Counted from the stretch's first letter, positions 46,695 through 54,838 are shown. The stretch: DNA of 64,000 nt from Tamlana sp. I1 (GCF_015355625.1 NZ_JACLAF010000008.1:124001-188000); one strand, 5' to 3'. Made by a program: numbers and translations. The notes: a model not told the origin generated them from the sequence alone.

Positions 46695-46940
46695 ATGGGA
46701 AAAACAAAAAAACTTATCGAATTAGACGATAAAGCCATTGAAATTCTAGAAAAACAAGCCAAACTCGAAAAGCGCTCGTTAAAAAACTATATTGAATATA
46801 CTTTAGAAGAACAAGCTGTGCGTTTTAGTGAGCCTTCCGAAGCCTATAAGGCGATGATGGATGATATGTTAGATAAGATGGAGAAGAATGAAATAAATTT
46901 CATATCAATGGACGCTGTTAAGAAAAAGTATGGTTTATAA
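46695..46940 (+). CDS. Antitoxin-like ribbon-helix-helix protein
   Basis: An 81-residue protein with an N-terminal strand and two helices (KKLIELDDKAIEILEKQAKL, then RSLKNYIEYTLEEQA) typical of ribbon-helix-helix antitoxins, and a flexible acidic C-terminus that would wrap the toxin. Its last 11 bases overlap the ParE-like gene. A palindromic AT stretch (TTATATA ... TATATAA, about 46668-46692) just upstream could be the autoregulatory site. Confidence 0.85.
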   Translation: MGKTKKLIELDDKAIEILEKQAKLEKRSLKNYIEYTLEEQAVRFSEPSEAYKAMMDDMLDKMEKNEINFISMDAVKKKYGL

Positions 46941-47199
46941 ATTGATTATTACCCCAGAAGCTTTTAGGGAAATTGATTTAGCAGTTTGTTATTTTAAAAC
47001 GAAAAACATTGAAGATTCGTTTTTGAAGGAGCTCAGTGAGCAAATAACATTTTTGGAAAAACATCCTTTAACAAGACAGGTTCGTTACAAAAACATTAGA
47101 ATCCATCTGTTTGAAAAATTCAATTATTCATTTCATTATGTGGTGGTTGATGATGAAGTACGAATATTGAGTTTTCTCAACCAAAAACAAGATTTTTAA
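46930..47199 (+). CDS. RelE/ParE-family toxin
   Basis: An 89-residue basic protein with the ParE/RelE pattern: ITPEAFREIDLAVCYF, a central helix and FLEKHPLTRQVRYKNIRIHL, ending SFHYVVVDDEVRILSFLNQK. It follows the antitoxin gene with overlap and ends directly at the DUF1697 start. Whether it poisons gyrase (ParE) or the ribosome (RelE) cannot be read from the sequence. Confidence 0.88.
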   Translation: MVYKLIITPEAFREIDLAVCYFKTKNIEDSFLKELSEQITFLEKHPLTRQVRYKNIRIHLFEKFNYSFHYVVVDDEVRILSFLNQKQDF

Positions 47200-47748
47200 A
47201 TGAAAACCTATATCGCGCTTTTAAGAGGCATTAATGTAAGCGGACAAAAGAAAATCCCTATGGCAGAACTTCGTGAGTTGCTTTCTGGTAGTGGATTAGA
47301 AAGCGTTCAAACCTATATTCAAAGTGGGAATGTATTGTTGCAATCTTCCGAAGAAAATCTTCAAAAATTAGAATTAAAAATACATCAAGCTATTAAATCA
47401 CATTTTGGTTTTGATGTGCCTGTTTTGGTGAAAACACCCCAAATGCTTCGGGATATTTTTGATAGTTGTCCGTTTTCCGAAGAAAAAAAACAGAACAGTT
47501 ATTTCACATTTTTATATGCAGTGCCAAATCCAGAAATTGTTGACGAACTTTCAAAAACAAGCTATCCCAACGAAGAATTTGTAATCACTAAAAACTGCAT
47601 TTATTTCTATAGTAGTGTTGGTTACGGGCGCGCAAAGTGCAGTAATAATTTTTTCGAACGAAAGCTGAAAACAACTGCAACAGCACGAAATTATAAAACC
47701 ATGGTCAAGCTTTTAGATTTGTCTGAAGCTTATAAAAAAGACCAATAG
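47200..47748 (+). CDS. DUF1697 domain-containing protein
   Basis: A 182-residue soluble protein with the family signatures YIALLRGINVSGQKKIPMAE and SVQTYIQSGNVLLQS, and a C-terminal SNNFFERKLKTTATARNYKT. The function of the family is unknown. Its ATG directly follows the stop of the toxin gene, so they may be co-transcribed. Confidence 0.93.
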   Translation: MKTYIALLRGINVSGQKKIPMAELRELLSGSGLESVQTYIQSGNVLLQSSEENLQKLELKIHQAIKSHFGFDVPVLVKTPQMLRDIFDSCPFSEEKKQNSYFTFLYAVPNPEIVDELSKTSYPNEEFVITKNCIYFYSSVGYGRAKCSNNFFERKLKTTATARNYKTMVKLLDLSEAYKKDQ

Positions 47749-47756
47749 ATATTTCT

Positions 47757-47765
47757 TATTTTTGC
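47757..47765 (+). promoter_or_regulatory. Promoter -7 box TATTTTTGC of mvaD
   Basis: Exact TAnnTTTGC match 57 bp before the ATG of the diphosphomevalonate decarboxylase gene. No clear -33 element at the usual spacing. Confidence 0.55.
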
Positions 47766-47822
47766 AATCGTATTAAACAATTTAAAGTTGGGTAAAAGGC
47801 TTTATTTGTTGAAATTTAAGAA

Positions 47823-48944
47823 ATGACAGAGCAAAATTTTATTCCAAAACCCTATACCAATTCAATTCAACAAGGCCGCTATACATGGTCGTCACCCAGT
47901 AACATTGCATTGGTAAAATATTGGGGTAAAAAGAAGGATCAAATCCCAGAAAACCCATCTATTAGTTTTACTTTAAATAACTGTAAAACGACTACGACTT
48001 TAAGTTTTTCAAAAAAAACAGATAAGGAAGCGTTTTCATTTGAGGTGTATTTGGATGGTGAAAAAAAAGAGAGTTTTAAATCTAAAATAGAAACTTTTTT
48101 TAATCGTGTTGAGGTGTATTTACCATTTTTAAAAGCCTATCATTTTAAAATTGAAACGTCTAATACTTTTCCTCATAGTTCAGGAATTGCGTCTTCAGCT
48201 TCAGGAATGAGTGCTTTGGCCTTGTGTTTAATGAGTGTTGAAAAGGCATTACTAGGTGGTTCTGTCATTCCGAGCGTAGTCGAGGAATCTCAAGCGGAAA
48301 CTTATTTCATTCAAAAAGCCTCATTTTTAGCCCGTTTGGGTTCTGGGTCTGCATGCAGAAGTCTGGAAGGTGATTTGGTAGTTTGGGGTAAAAGTGAAGC
48401 AATTGAAGGCAGCTCAGATTTGTTTGGAGTAAAGTTTCCACACCAAGTCCATGAGGTGTTTAAAAATTACCAAGACACCATTTTGTTGGTGGATAAAGGT
48501 GAAAAAGTGGTGAGTAGCACGGTTGGACATAATTTGATGCACGGACACCCTTTTGCACAGGAACGTTTTAAGCAAGCCGATAAAAATTTAAAAACGATTA
48601 CCGAAATTTTAAAATCGGGTGATTTGGATGCGTTTATTGCTCTGGTGGAAAGTGAAGCCTTAACGCTTCATGCTATGATGATGACCAGTATGCCGTATTT
48701 CATTTTAATGAAACCTAATACTTTAGAAATCATCAATAAAATATGGGCGTTTAGAAAAGAAACCGGTTCTAAAGTGTGTTTTACACTAGATGCAGGCGCA
48801 AACGTTCATGTGTTATATCCTGAAAATGAAACCAATCTCGTTTTGAACTTCATTAAAGATGAATTAGTTGCGTTTTGTCAGAAAGGTCAGTACATCGTCG
48901 ATAAAATTGGTTTTGGAGCTCAAGAATTATCAATTTACAAATAA
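47823..48944 (+). CDS. mvaD: Diphosphomevalonate decarboxylase with repeat-derived insert
   Basis: GHMP-superfamily enzyme making isopentenyl diphosphate. Length is 373 residues. Landmarks are NIALVKYWGKKKDQIPENPS, FPHSSGIASSASGMSALALC, ARLGSGSACRSLEGDLVVWG and the catalytic Asp in FTLDAGANVHVLYP. Between the ATP helix and the next strand is a stretch GSVIPSVVEESQAE (about residues 146-158) encoded by a dispersed intergenic repeat that is in frame. The insert replaces a variable surface loop, so activity may be kept. Confidence 0.95.
   Translation: MTEQNFIPKPYTNSIQQGRYTWSSPSNIALVKYWGKKKDQIPENPSISFTLNNCKTTTTLSFSKKTDKEAFSFEVYLDGEKKESFKSKIETFFNRVEVYLPFLKAYHFKIETSNTFPHSSGIASSASGMSALALCLMSVEKALLGGSVIPSVVEESQAETYFIQKASFLARLGSGSACRSLEGDLVVWGKSEAIEGSSDLFGVKFPHQVHEVFKNYQDTILLVDKGEKVVSSTVGHNLMHGHPFAQERFKQADKNLKTITEILKSGDLDAFIALVESEALTLHAMMMTSMPYFILMKPNTLEIINKIWAFRKETGSKVCFTLDAGANVHVLYPENETNLVLNFIKDELVAFCQKGQYIVDKIGFGAQELSIYK
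48264..48291. repeat. Dispersed repeat inside mvaD
   Basis: The 28-bp word beginning GTCATTCCGAGCGTAGTCGA and ending GGAATCTC is typical of repeats found between genes in Bacteroidota. Here it lies within a coding region and is translated as VIPSVVEES. It contains the imperfect inverted pair GATTCC / GGAATC. Confidence 0.75.
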
Positions 48945-49030
48945 CAATTAGCAATTAAGTTTGTTTTGATATTTATAATACTACAAATGTAGATTCAGGT
49001 AAAGAAATAATCAATTTAAATATTTCTGAG

Positions 49031-49039
49031 TATCTTTGC
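49031..49039 (+). promoter_or_regulatory. Promoter -7 box TATCTTTGC of the mevalonate kinase gene
   Basis: Exact TAnnTTTGC match 99 bp before the start of the GHMP kinase gene, giving a leader of about 95 bases that contains related AATTGTCAATT/ATTGTCATTT words. Confidence 0.6.
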
Positions 49040-49137
49040 TCCTGAATTTGATTTTGAATGTTTTAGCTAGAATGATTAAAACTTCAAAAGAAAAATAATT
49101 GTCAATTATTAATTGTCATTTGTCAATTGAAGCATAT

Positions 49138-50067
49138 ATGAAAGGACCTTTATTTTATTCTAAAATTTTACTTTTCGGAGAGTACGGCATCATTAAAGAT
49201 TCTAAAGGCTTATCCATTCCTTATAATTTTTATAACGGTGCATTAAAAAAATCTGAAAATCCTTCAGAAACCGCAATAAAATCTAATGCTAGTTTAAAAC
49301 GTTTTGCCGAATATCTTCAAACTATAGATAGCGATTTAGTACGTTTTGATAGTGCACTTTTGTTAGCGGATGTTAATTCTGGGATGTATTTCGATTCGTC
49401 TATTCCGCAAGGTTATGGTGTAGGAAGTAGCGGGGCTTTAGTGGCTGCGATTTACGATCAATACGCTTTTGATAAAATAACCGTTCTTGAAAATTTAACC
49501 AGAGAAAAGTTATTAAAACTAAAAACGGTTTTTGCTGCGATGGAATCTTTTTTCCACGGAAAATCCTCTGGATTAGATCCTTTAAATAGCTATTTAAGCA
49601 TTCCAATTCTTATTAATTCCAAAGATAATATTGAAGCTACAGGCATTCCTGCACAACAAAGTGAGGGTAAAGGCGCTGTATTTTTAATAGACAGTGGTAT
49701 TGTTGGCGAAACTGCGCCAATGGTGAATTTGTTTATGGAAAGCATGAAGCAAGAAGGTTTTCGTAACATGCTTAAAACACAGTTTATAAAACATACCGAT
49801 GCTTGTGTGGACGATTTTTTAAAAGGCAACATCAAATCGTTGTTTAAAAACACCAAACAGCTTTCAAAAATTGTTTTGAGTCATTTTAAACCTATGATTC
49901 CTCAGCAATTTCATGAACTTTGGAAAAAAGGCATCGAAACAAATAATTACTACCTAAAACTTTGTGGTTCTGGCGGTGGTGGTTATATTCTTGGTTTTAC
50001 CGAAGACATAGAAAAAGCGCAAGAAGCTTTAGCAGATTACACATTGGAAGTGGTTTATAATTTCTAA
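49138..50067 (+). CDS. GHMP kinase, mevalonate kinase-like
   Basis: A 309-residue kinase from the ATG at 49138 (MKGPLFYSKILLFGEYGI); thirteen extra upstream codons are AT-rich leader. The ATP motif is PQGYGVGSSGALVAAI, with SFFHGKSSGLDPLNSYLS and KLCGSGGGGYILGF as the other GHMP signatures. It is next to mvaD and a UbiA gene, so it is probably mevalonate kinase. No separate phosphomevalonate kinase gene is in the window. Confidence 0.9.
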   Translation: MKGPLFYSKILLFGEYGIIKDSKGLSIPYNFYNGALKKSENPSETAIKSNASLKRFAEYLQTIDSDLVRFDSALLLADVNSGMYFDSSIPQGYGVGSSGALVAAIYDQYAFDKITVLENLTREKLLKLKTVFAAMESFFHGKSSGLDPLNSYLSIPILINSKDNIEATGIPAQQSEGKGAVFLIDSGIVGETAPMVNLFMESMKQEGFRNMLKTQFIKHTDACVDDFLKGNIKSLFKNTKQLSKIVLSHFKPMIPQQFHELWKKGIETNNYYLKLCGSGGGGYILGFTEDIEKAQEALADYTLEVVYNF

Positions 50068-50122
50068 ATTTGGCTGTTATCCCGAGTGCTACTATTTACG
50101 GGTTTCATCAAAAAATATTTTT

Positions 50123-51025
50123 ATGTTAAACCGAAAACAGAAACACATCCTACTTAAGTTTTTCAGTATGTTTTCCGTGGTTCGGGGCTATAATATTTTA
50201 ATCGTAATTATAGCACAGTATTTAACTTCTATTTACATTTTGGCCCATGACAAGCCTTTAAAAGAAGTGGTTTCAGATCTTAATTTGTTTATGTTGGTTT
50301 TGGCGTCTTCGGCCACTATTGCAGGGGGCTATATTATTAATAATTTTTACGATTCGGAGAAAGATTTGATCAATCGGCCTATAAAATCTAGGTTGGATAA
50401 ATTGGTGAGCCAAACTACAAAATTGTCTTTCTATTTTGTGCTTAATTTTATGGCGGTAGTTATGGCGAGCTATGTGTCGTTTCACGCAGTTGTATTCTTT
50501 TCGGCTTATATTTTTGGAATTTGGTTGTATTCACATAAATTAAAAAAACTGCCTTTTATTGGGAATTTAACCTCGGCGGTGCTAACTATTACGCCGTTTT
50601 TCGCGATTTTCTTGTATTATAAAAACTTTGAAACCGTAATTTTTGTACACGCGGTGTTTTTGTTTTTAATGATTTCTATGCGCGAATTAACCAAAGATTT
50701 AGAAAACATTAAAGGTGATATCGCTCAAAACTATGTAACCATTCCAGTGGCTTACGGCGAAAAAGTTTCAAAAGTAATGCTTACGGTTTTAGCCATTTTA
50801 ACGTTAGTTCCAACTTATCTTTTATTGTTTAAATTCCAAGTTGGGCATATGGATATTTTCTTTTATCTCAGTATTTTTTTATTAGGGGTGTTTTTAATAT
50901 TACTATGGAAATCGAACGCTAAAATTCATTATTTAATTCTTCATAATATTCTTAAATTTATCATTCTCGCAGGCGTTTTTAGTATTTTACTAATTGATGT
51001 TAATGTGATTTTAAATAGAATTTAA
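50123..51025 (+). CDS. UbiA-family prenyltransferase (GGGP synthase-like)
   Basis: Integral membrane protein of 300 residues with about eight transmembrane helices. The two aspartate motifs are NNFYDSEKDLINRP and MRELTKDLENIKGD. In Flavobacteriaceae this subgroup is usually labelled geranylgeranylglycerol-phosphate geranylgeranyltransferase; the exact acceptor is not shown here. It follows the mevalonate kinase gene by 55 bp and would use isoprenoids made by the preceding genes. Confidence 0.88.
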   Translation: MLNRKQKHILLKFFSMFSVVRGYNILIVIIAQYLTSIYILAHDKPLKEVVSDLNLFMLVLASSATIAGGYIINNFYDSEKDLINRPIKSRLDKLVSQTTKLSFYFVLNFMAVVMASYVSFHAVVFFSAYIFGIWLYSHKLKKLPFIGNLTSAVLTITPFFAIFLYYKNFETVIFVHAVFLFLMISMRELTKDLENIKGDIAQNYVTIPVAYGEKVSKVMLTVLAILTLVPTYLLLFKFQVGHMDIFFYLSIFLLGVFLILLWKSNAKIHYLILHNILKFIILAGVFSILLIDVNVILNRI

Positions 51026-51064
51026 AAGCGGATTGAAAACAAAGTAAATCTGAAATATTTAGTC

Positions 51065-51290
51065 ATGAAAATTCAAAATAGCCAGCTTGAAGATTTAGAA
51101 AAGGTTTCCTGCTATTTACATTCATAGAATTTCTACAGATCCAAATTTTAGAGGTCGGAATCTGGTTGTCATTAATTATTATAAAACATGCAACTTTGAT
51201 TTTTTAGGATTATCAAGGCTTCATAATAATTCCGAACTGCCTGCCCATTATATAAATGCTACGGTGAGTTTGTTTCAGTTAACTGTTTGA
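51065..51290 (+). pseudogene. Degraded GNAT acetyltransferase
   Basis: A start is followed by MKIQNSQLEDLEKV and CYLHS, then a stop. In another frame the sequence continues ISTDPNFRGRNLV, NYYKTCNFDFLGLSRL and SELPAHYINATVSLF before a stop. These are the RISTDP-acetyl-CoA loop, helix and C-terminal strand of a GNAT enzyme. Whole middle segments are missing: two deletions and a frameshift. The fragment is too short to work. Confidence 0.8.
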
Positions 51291-51525
51291 TGATATTTTC
51301 ATCTAAAAAAAAACACAATTAATTGACGTAATGAAATAAGATTAATCTTATATTTATGTGGTAAAGTGTTCAATGTTAAATATCTAGTAATATTTGTATT
51401 TGATTGAGTTACAGTCCTAAATTCAACTTAGCTTGTAAAAATATTTTAAAATTATAGATTCTTTAAAATATGGAGAAAGCCGAAAATCCGTGATAGAGTA
51501 GGCGTAATATATAGAAATTAAGAAA

Positions 51526-51810
51526 ATGGACAAACAGGAATTTAAAGCAAAAGCAAAGGAAAGCATTGACGAAATTGTTTCAAAAATCGATGAAATAGAA
51601 AGTAAAAGCGATAAGCTAAAAGATGAAATTAGTAAAAAATATGATGAAGAGCTGGCTGTTTTAAAAACAAAAAAAGATAAACTTCAAGCAAAGTATGATC
51701 AGCTTGAAGATGCCACAGAAGACGAATGGGAAGATGTGAAAAAATCTTTTTCTTCAGCATCAGAGTCCTTTAAAGAGGGTTTTTCAAATTTATTTTCAAT
51801 GTTCAAATAA
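51526..51810 (+). CDS. Small coiled-coil protein
   Basis: A 94-residue highly charged protein (MDKQEFKAKAKESIDEIVSK at the start) forming one long coiled coil from about residue 5 to 70, then an amphipathic tail (FKEGFSNLFSMFK) that could touch a membrane. It resembles short stress-related coiled-coil proteins but I do not assign a family. It stands alone, with 235 bp of featureless AT-rich DNA upstream and 250 bp downstream. Confidence 0.75.
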   Translation: MDKQEFKAKAKESIDEIVSKIDEIESKSDKLKDEISKKYDEELAVLKTKKDKLQAKYDQLEDATEDEWEDVKKSFSSASESFKEGFSNLFSMFK

Positions 51811-52036
51811 TAGAAGTAGAACGCATTTTGAAAAAATGATTTGTTTTATTCTGCGATAATAAGTGAAATTATTGGGTGATTTTATAAAGTTTGTTTTCCC
51901 TTTTGTTTCGTTTATACTCGCAGATTTTATTTTTAGTACAGCAGGCAAGATGTAAAACAAAGGTAAGTGTATTTGCAATACAGCGTAATTAATGCACAAA
52001 ACAGCTTTCTTAAATAAGAAGTCGTAATTTTAAGTA

Positions 52037-52045
52037 TATCTTTGC
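52037..52045 (+). promoter_or_regulatory. Promoter -7 box TATCTTTGC of the pseudouridine synthase gene
   Basis: Exact TAnnTTTGC match, 16 bp before the ATG, giving a leader of about ten bases. Confidence 0.6.
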
Positions 52046-52061
52046 AAAAAAATATTAAGTC

Positions 52062-52925
52062 ATGAACAGACATCAAGGGAGTAAAGGAAAAGGAAAGCCA
52101 TCGGGACGCGGTCATGGAAACACACGTTCAGAAAGTCATGCAAGAGGAAATGCGCCTATAAAAAAAGCTAGTGCAACACCAAAAAAAACACCATCAGCAC
52201 CTAAAAAAACGGGAAATCCTGATGAAATTAGGTTAAATAAATATGTGGCGAATTCGGGCATGTGTTCACGCCGTGAAGCCGATGTGCATATCGCAACAGG
52301 ATTAGTTTCCGTAAACGGAAAAGTGATTGTTGAAATGGGTTATAAAGTAAAGCCTGGGGATGAGGTACGTTACGACGGTGCAAGAATTAACCCAGAAAAA
52401 AAAGCATACGTTTTACTAAATAAACCAAAAGGCTTTGCAACCACGACTAGCGAAGGGAAAGGACGTACGGTTATGGATTTGGTAGCTAATGCAACAACAT
52501 CTAGAATAAAGCCAGTTGGTCGCTTAGGAAGAAACTCTAAAGGCTTATTGTTTTTTACTAATGATGATGCCATTGCTGCAAAATTTACAAATTCTAAACA
52601 TGGTGTAGCCCGTTTATTTCATGTAGAGTTAGATAAAAACTTAAAACTTGAAGATTTAAAAAAGATTCAAGCAGGATTTAAGTTTGAAGGAAAACTTATT
52701 GAGGTTGAAGAAATTAGTTATATAGATGGCGCGGCTAAAAAAGAAATAGGTTTAAAAATTAAAAATACAGGAAACACCATTATTCGTACTATTTTCGATT
52801 ATTTTAAATACGATATTATCAATTTAGACTGTGTGGCTATTGGACCACTTACTAAAAAAGATATTCCGCGTGGTAGCTGGAAACATTTAACAGAGCAGGA
52901 GCTTAATATGCTTAAAATGCTTTAG
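52062..52925 (+). CDS. RsuA/RluB-family pseudouridine synthase homologue, catalytic Asp replaced
   Basis: A 287-residue protein. Residues 1-50 are basic low-complexity; an S4 RNA-binding domain follows (IRLNKYVANSGMCSRREADV); the rest matches RluB. In the catalytic motif, which in active enzymes reads GRLD, this protein has PVGRLGRNSKGLLFFTND. Codon 156 (52527-52529, GGA) encodes Gly where the Asp is essential. The later region IIRTIFDYF also lacks the usual VRR. By family knowledge it should be inactive as a synthase; it may still bind rRNA. A second active copy elsewhere in the genome is expected. Confidence 0.9.
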   Translation: MNRHQGSKGKGKPSGRGHGNTRSESHARGNAPIKKASATPKKTPSAPKKTGNPDEIRLNKYVANSGMCSRREADVHIATGLVSVNGKVIVEMGYKVKPGDEVRYDGARINPEKKAYVLLNKPKGFATTTSEGKGRTVMDLVANATTSRIKPVGRLGRNSKGLLFFTNDDAIAAKFTNSKHGVARLFHVELDKNLKLEDLKKIQAGFKFEGKLIEVEEISYIDGAAKKEIGLKIKNTGNTIIRTIFDYFKYDIINLDCVAIGPLTKKDIPRGSWKHLTEQELNMLKML

Positions 52926-52947
52926 TATTTAAGATATAAAATTTTGT

Positions 52948-52990
52948 AATCAGCACGCTAAACTTTGATGTTTAGCGTGCTGATTTTATT
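52948..52990 (+). terminator. Terminator after the pseudouridine synthase homologue
   Basis: Perfect 16-bp stem AATCAGCACGCTAAAC / GTTTAGCGTGCTGATT with a six-base loop, then T-rich sequence. It marks the boundary to the accessory island. Confidence 0.93.
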
Positions 52991-52997
52991 TTAAGCC

Positions 52998-53042
52998 GGT
53001 TCTGTCTCGTTACCCTGAATTTATTTCAGGGTCGCATCAAAC
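52998..53042. repeat. 45-bp island boundary repeat, left copy
   Basis: GGTTCTGTCTCGTTACCCTG ... CAGGGTCGCATCAAAC, with inner inverted repeat CCCTGAA/TTCAGGG. It matches the copy at 57715-57759 at 43 of 45 positions and in the same orientation. Confidence 0.9.
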
Positions 53043-53356
53043 ATGATGTAATAATCGGTTGAAACTCATAAAAGAATTAAGAATACTTTTCGAACACCCT
53101 AATCACCAGAAATATCTTCTAACACCAAAAAAGAAAAGTAACAACAAGAAAAATTATGCTACAACAGTATCGTTTTTTAGTATTTTAGAACGCTGTGAGT
53201 AGGAAGGCAAGAAACTTTCAAGATGATGATGCCGTTTTAGAGATGGATAAGCTAGGTTTTTTTGGGCTGAAGGCACTAGTAGATACTAGCGCTAGCAGGG
53301 GTATTTGTTTTCCTTAGAAAATCTAAAAACATACTAAACATATAAAAAAATGCACT
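53043..53356. other. Non-coding stretch at the left of the island
   Basis: About 310 bases with no convincing gene. It holds the first of two 20-bp inverted repeats (53278-53297). Short open stretches such as MLQQYRFLVF are too short to judge. No terminator or promoter box was found. Confidence 0.6.
53278..53297. repeat. 20-bp inverted repeat, left arm
   Basis: AGTAGATACTAGCGCTAGCA. Its reverse complement occurs at 54839-54858 with a single mismatch. It includes the palindrome CTAGCGCTAG. Together the arms bracket about 1.5 kb holding four of the broken or small genes. Confidence 0.85.
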
Positions 53357-53631
53357 ATGAGTAAGTCAAATTATAAAATGAATTGGTATGACTATTTAGT
53401 CTATTCTGTAATTTCGATAGCTCTCGCTTTAGCTATAGCCTTTAAGTGGTTTTCAGCAATGATAGGAGGTAGACCTTATAGTGAGCTAAGTTCGTCTAAA
53501 TCTTCTGGTTTAGCCTACATGGTATCAATAATTGAACAGCGCAATTGGAGGTTTGTATTAGTAATAACATTTTTTTTATAGCTCTACTGTATATAAAAAA
53601 AGCAATAAAAATTTATAACGAAAACAAATAA
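53357..53631 (+). pseudogene. Small membrane protein, frameshifted at T8
   Basis: The open frame gives 74 residues with two hydrophobic helices (YSVISIALALAIAFKWF and RFVLVITFF) and stops at 53579-53581, directly after a run of eight T (53570-53577). One more T would join it to IALLYIKKAIKIYNENK, ending at the TAA at 53629-53631, a natural C-terminus. I therefore read one 90-residue gene with a one-base deletion. A sequencing error in the homopolymer would look the same. No family is recognised. Confidence 0.65.
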
Positions 53632-53655
53632 GACTTCCTATAGGTAAAGTCCGCT

Positions 53656-53677
53656 AGCGCGAGCGTCCCGCTCGTGA
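53656..53677. repeat. GC-rich palindromic repeat, copy 1
   Basis: AGCGCGAGCGTCCCGCTCGT followed by GA, with a perfect CGAGCG/CGCTCG stem. The identical 22 bases occur at 55782-55803. It stands out strongly in this AT-rich region. Confidence 0.9.
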
Positions 53678-53878
53678 GATAGTAATCGAAATAGTATTAT
53701 AAAAAATGACGCTACAAAGTTGATTGAGCCGTTTGGTTTTGCTAAAGAAATAAAGTATTTAAGGGAAAATGATGTTAACCAAGTAAAATTTAAAGATGGC
53801 TCAGTATTAGATTTAAATAGTGTGGATTTAGATAATATCGGTTTGGATTGGAAAACTCATTGGAAATATGATAAGTAA
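53678..53878 (+). pseudogene. Start-less C-terminal protein fragment (possible toxin tail)
   Basis: A frame opens right after the TGA inside the GC-rich repeat and runs 66 codons with no ATG, GTG or TTG at its head. It reads ... KLIEPFGFAKEIKYLRENDV, then VKFKDGSVLDLN and ends DWKTHWKYDK. The sequence looks like the C-terminal domain of a larger protein whose upstream part has been lost. Resemblance to the tip of a polymorphic toxin is an inference from length, position and the neighbouring immunity-like genes. Confidence 0.55.
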
Positions 53879-53890
53879 ATAAAGAATAGC

Positions 53891-54383
53891 ATGAATATAA
53901 TAAATAAAAGATTTAGATGTAAAACGGTAATACCTCACGTAATATATAATGATATACAGTCTGGTAGTAGAGTTACGGATATATACATATATATATAATA
54001 AAACAGTTACTTTGACATATCATTCATACTCAAAAGAGACAGACGAATATATAGTTAAGAGCGATAATAAATCTAATAAGTTTGAACCTTTAGATAATAA
54101 GGAAACAGTAAAACAAACCTTAAATAGAAGTATAGAAAGTGGTAATGATCCTACAGTTAAAGAATACCAGATAGATAAAAATACAATTATCATGACTGAG
54201 ACTAATATTGACGGTAAAGTCATTGTAAGATTTAAAGGAGAAATTTTACTTGATGGTGATGCTATAAGAGGTGTTTTTTATAATAAGGGCGAACAAGTAA
54301 CCCCTATGCGAGTATACTACAATGTAGATAAACCGTTGCCTAACCCACTATTGCCAGATAATGACATAAATGAAAATATATAA
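53891..54383 (+). pseudogene. Hypothetical protein, frameshifted in a TA repeat
   Basis: The frame from the ATG at 53891 (MNIINKRFRCKTVIPHVIYN) stops at 53996-53998 within TATATACATATATATATAAT. The other frame continues as NKTVTLTYHSYSKETDEYIV to 54383. One extra TA unit would join both parts into a single protein of about 163 residues. A shorter ORF from an ATG at 53949 is possible but its first 20 residues are encoded by the repeat. Family unknown. The gene ends directly at the next start. Confidence 0.65.
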
Positions 54384-54830
54384 ATGAACCCTATACTATT
54401 AATATTAGCATTATTGTTTTTAATACCAATAACTAAGGAAATTAGGCTATTAATACGTGTAAAATGGTATTCAAAAAGAATTATTGGACAAGTTACTAAT
54501 GATATAATAATAAAAGAAACTTTTACAAGATATTATGTTTCAATATTACAAGGCGGCAAATATAGGTCTATAAAAATATCATATAAATTTAGATTTAATA
54601 ACAAAGAGTATAAAATTGTTAATGATGATTTAGTTTTTTCTCCTAAATCTAAATTCAATAAATTAAAAAAAGATGATAACATTGATATATATGTATATTC
54701 AAAAAATAATGAAATAAAAAACACATGGCTTTTTAAGCCGACAATTATGAGAGTAATTCCGTTAATGTTATTGTTTATAATGTTATTGATTGTGGCTTAT
54801 TTGTCAGCTGACATGTATTGGGATAATTAG
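54384..54830 (+). CDS. Two-helix membrane protein, DUF3592-like
   Basis: A 148-residue protein with an N-terminal membrane helix (about 3-22), an extracytoplasmic beta-rich domain of about 90 residues (YYVSILQGGKYRSIKISYKF, then DDNIDIYVYSKNN) and a C-terminal helix (IPLMLLFIMLLIVAYL). This topology and the strand pattern resemble DUF3592, often found near toxin-immunity loci. Its ATG follows the stop of the previous gene with no gap. It is intact. Confidence 0.65.
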   Translation: MNPILLILALLFLIPITKEIRLLIRVKWYSKRIIGQVTNDIIIKETFTRYYVSILQGGKYRSIKISYKFRFNNKEYKIVNDDLVFSPKSKFNKLKKDDNIDIYVYSKNNEIKNTWLFKPTIMRVIPLMLLFIMLLIVAYLSADMYWDN

Positions 54831-54838
54831 AAATCCTA

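Noticed and set aside
49099-49137. Upstream start of the mevalonate kinase-like gene
   Set aside because: The extra residues are encoded by an AT-rich repeat-like leader downstream of a promoter box; the ATG at 49138 fits the family.
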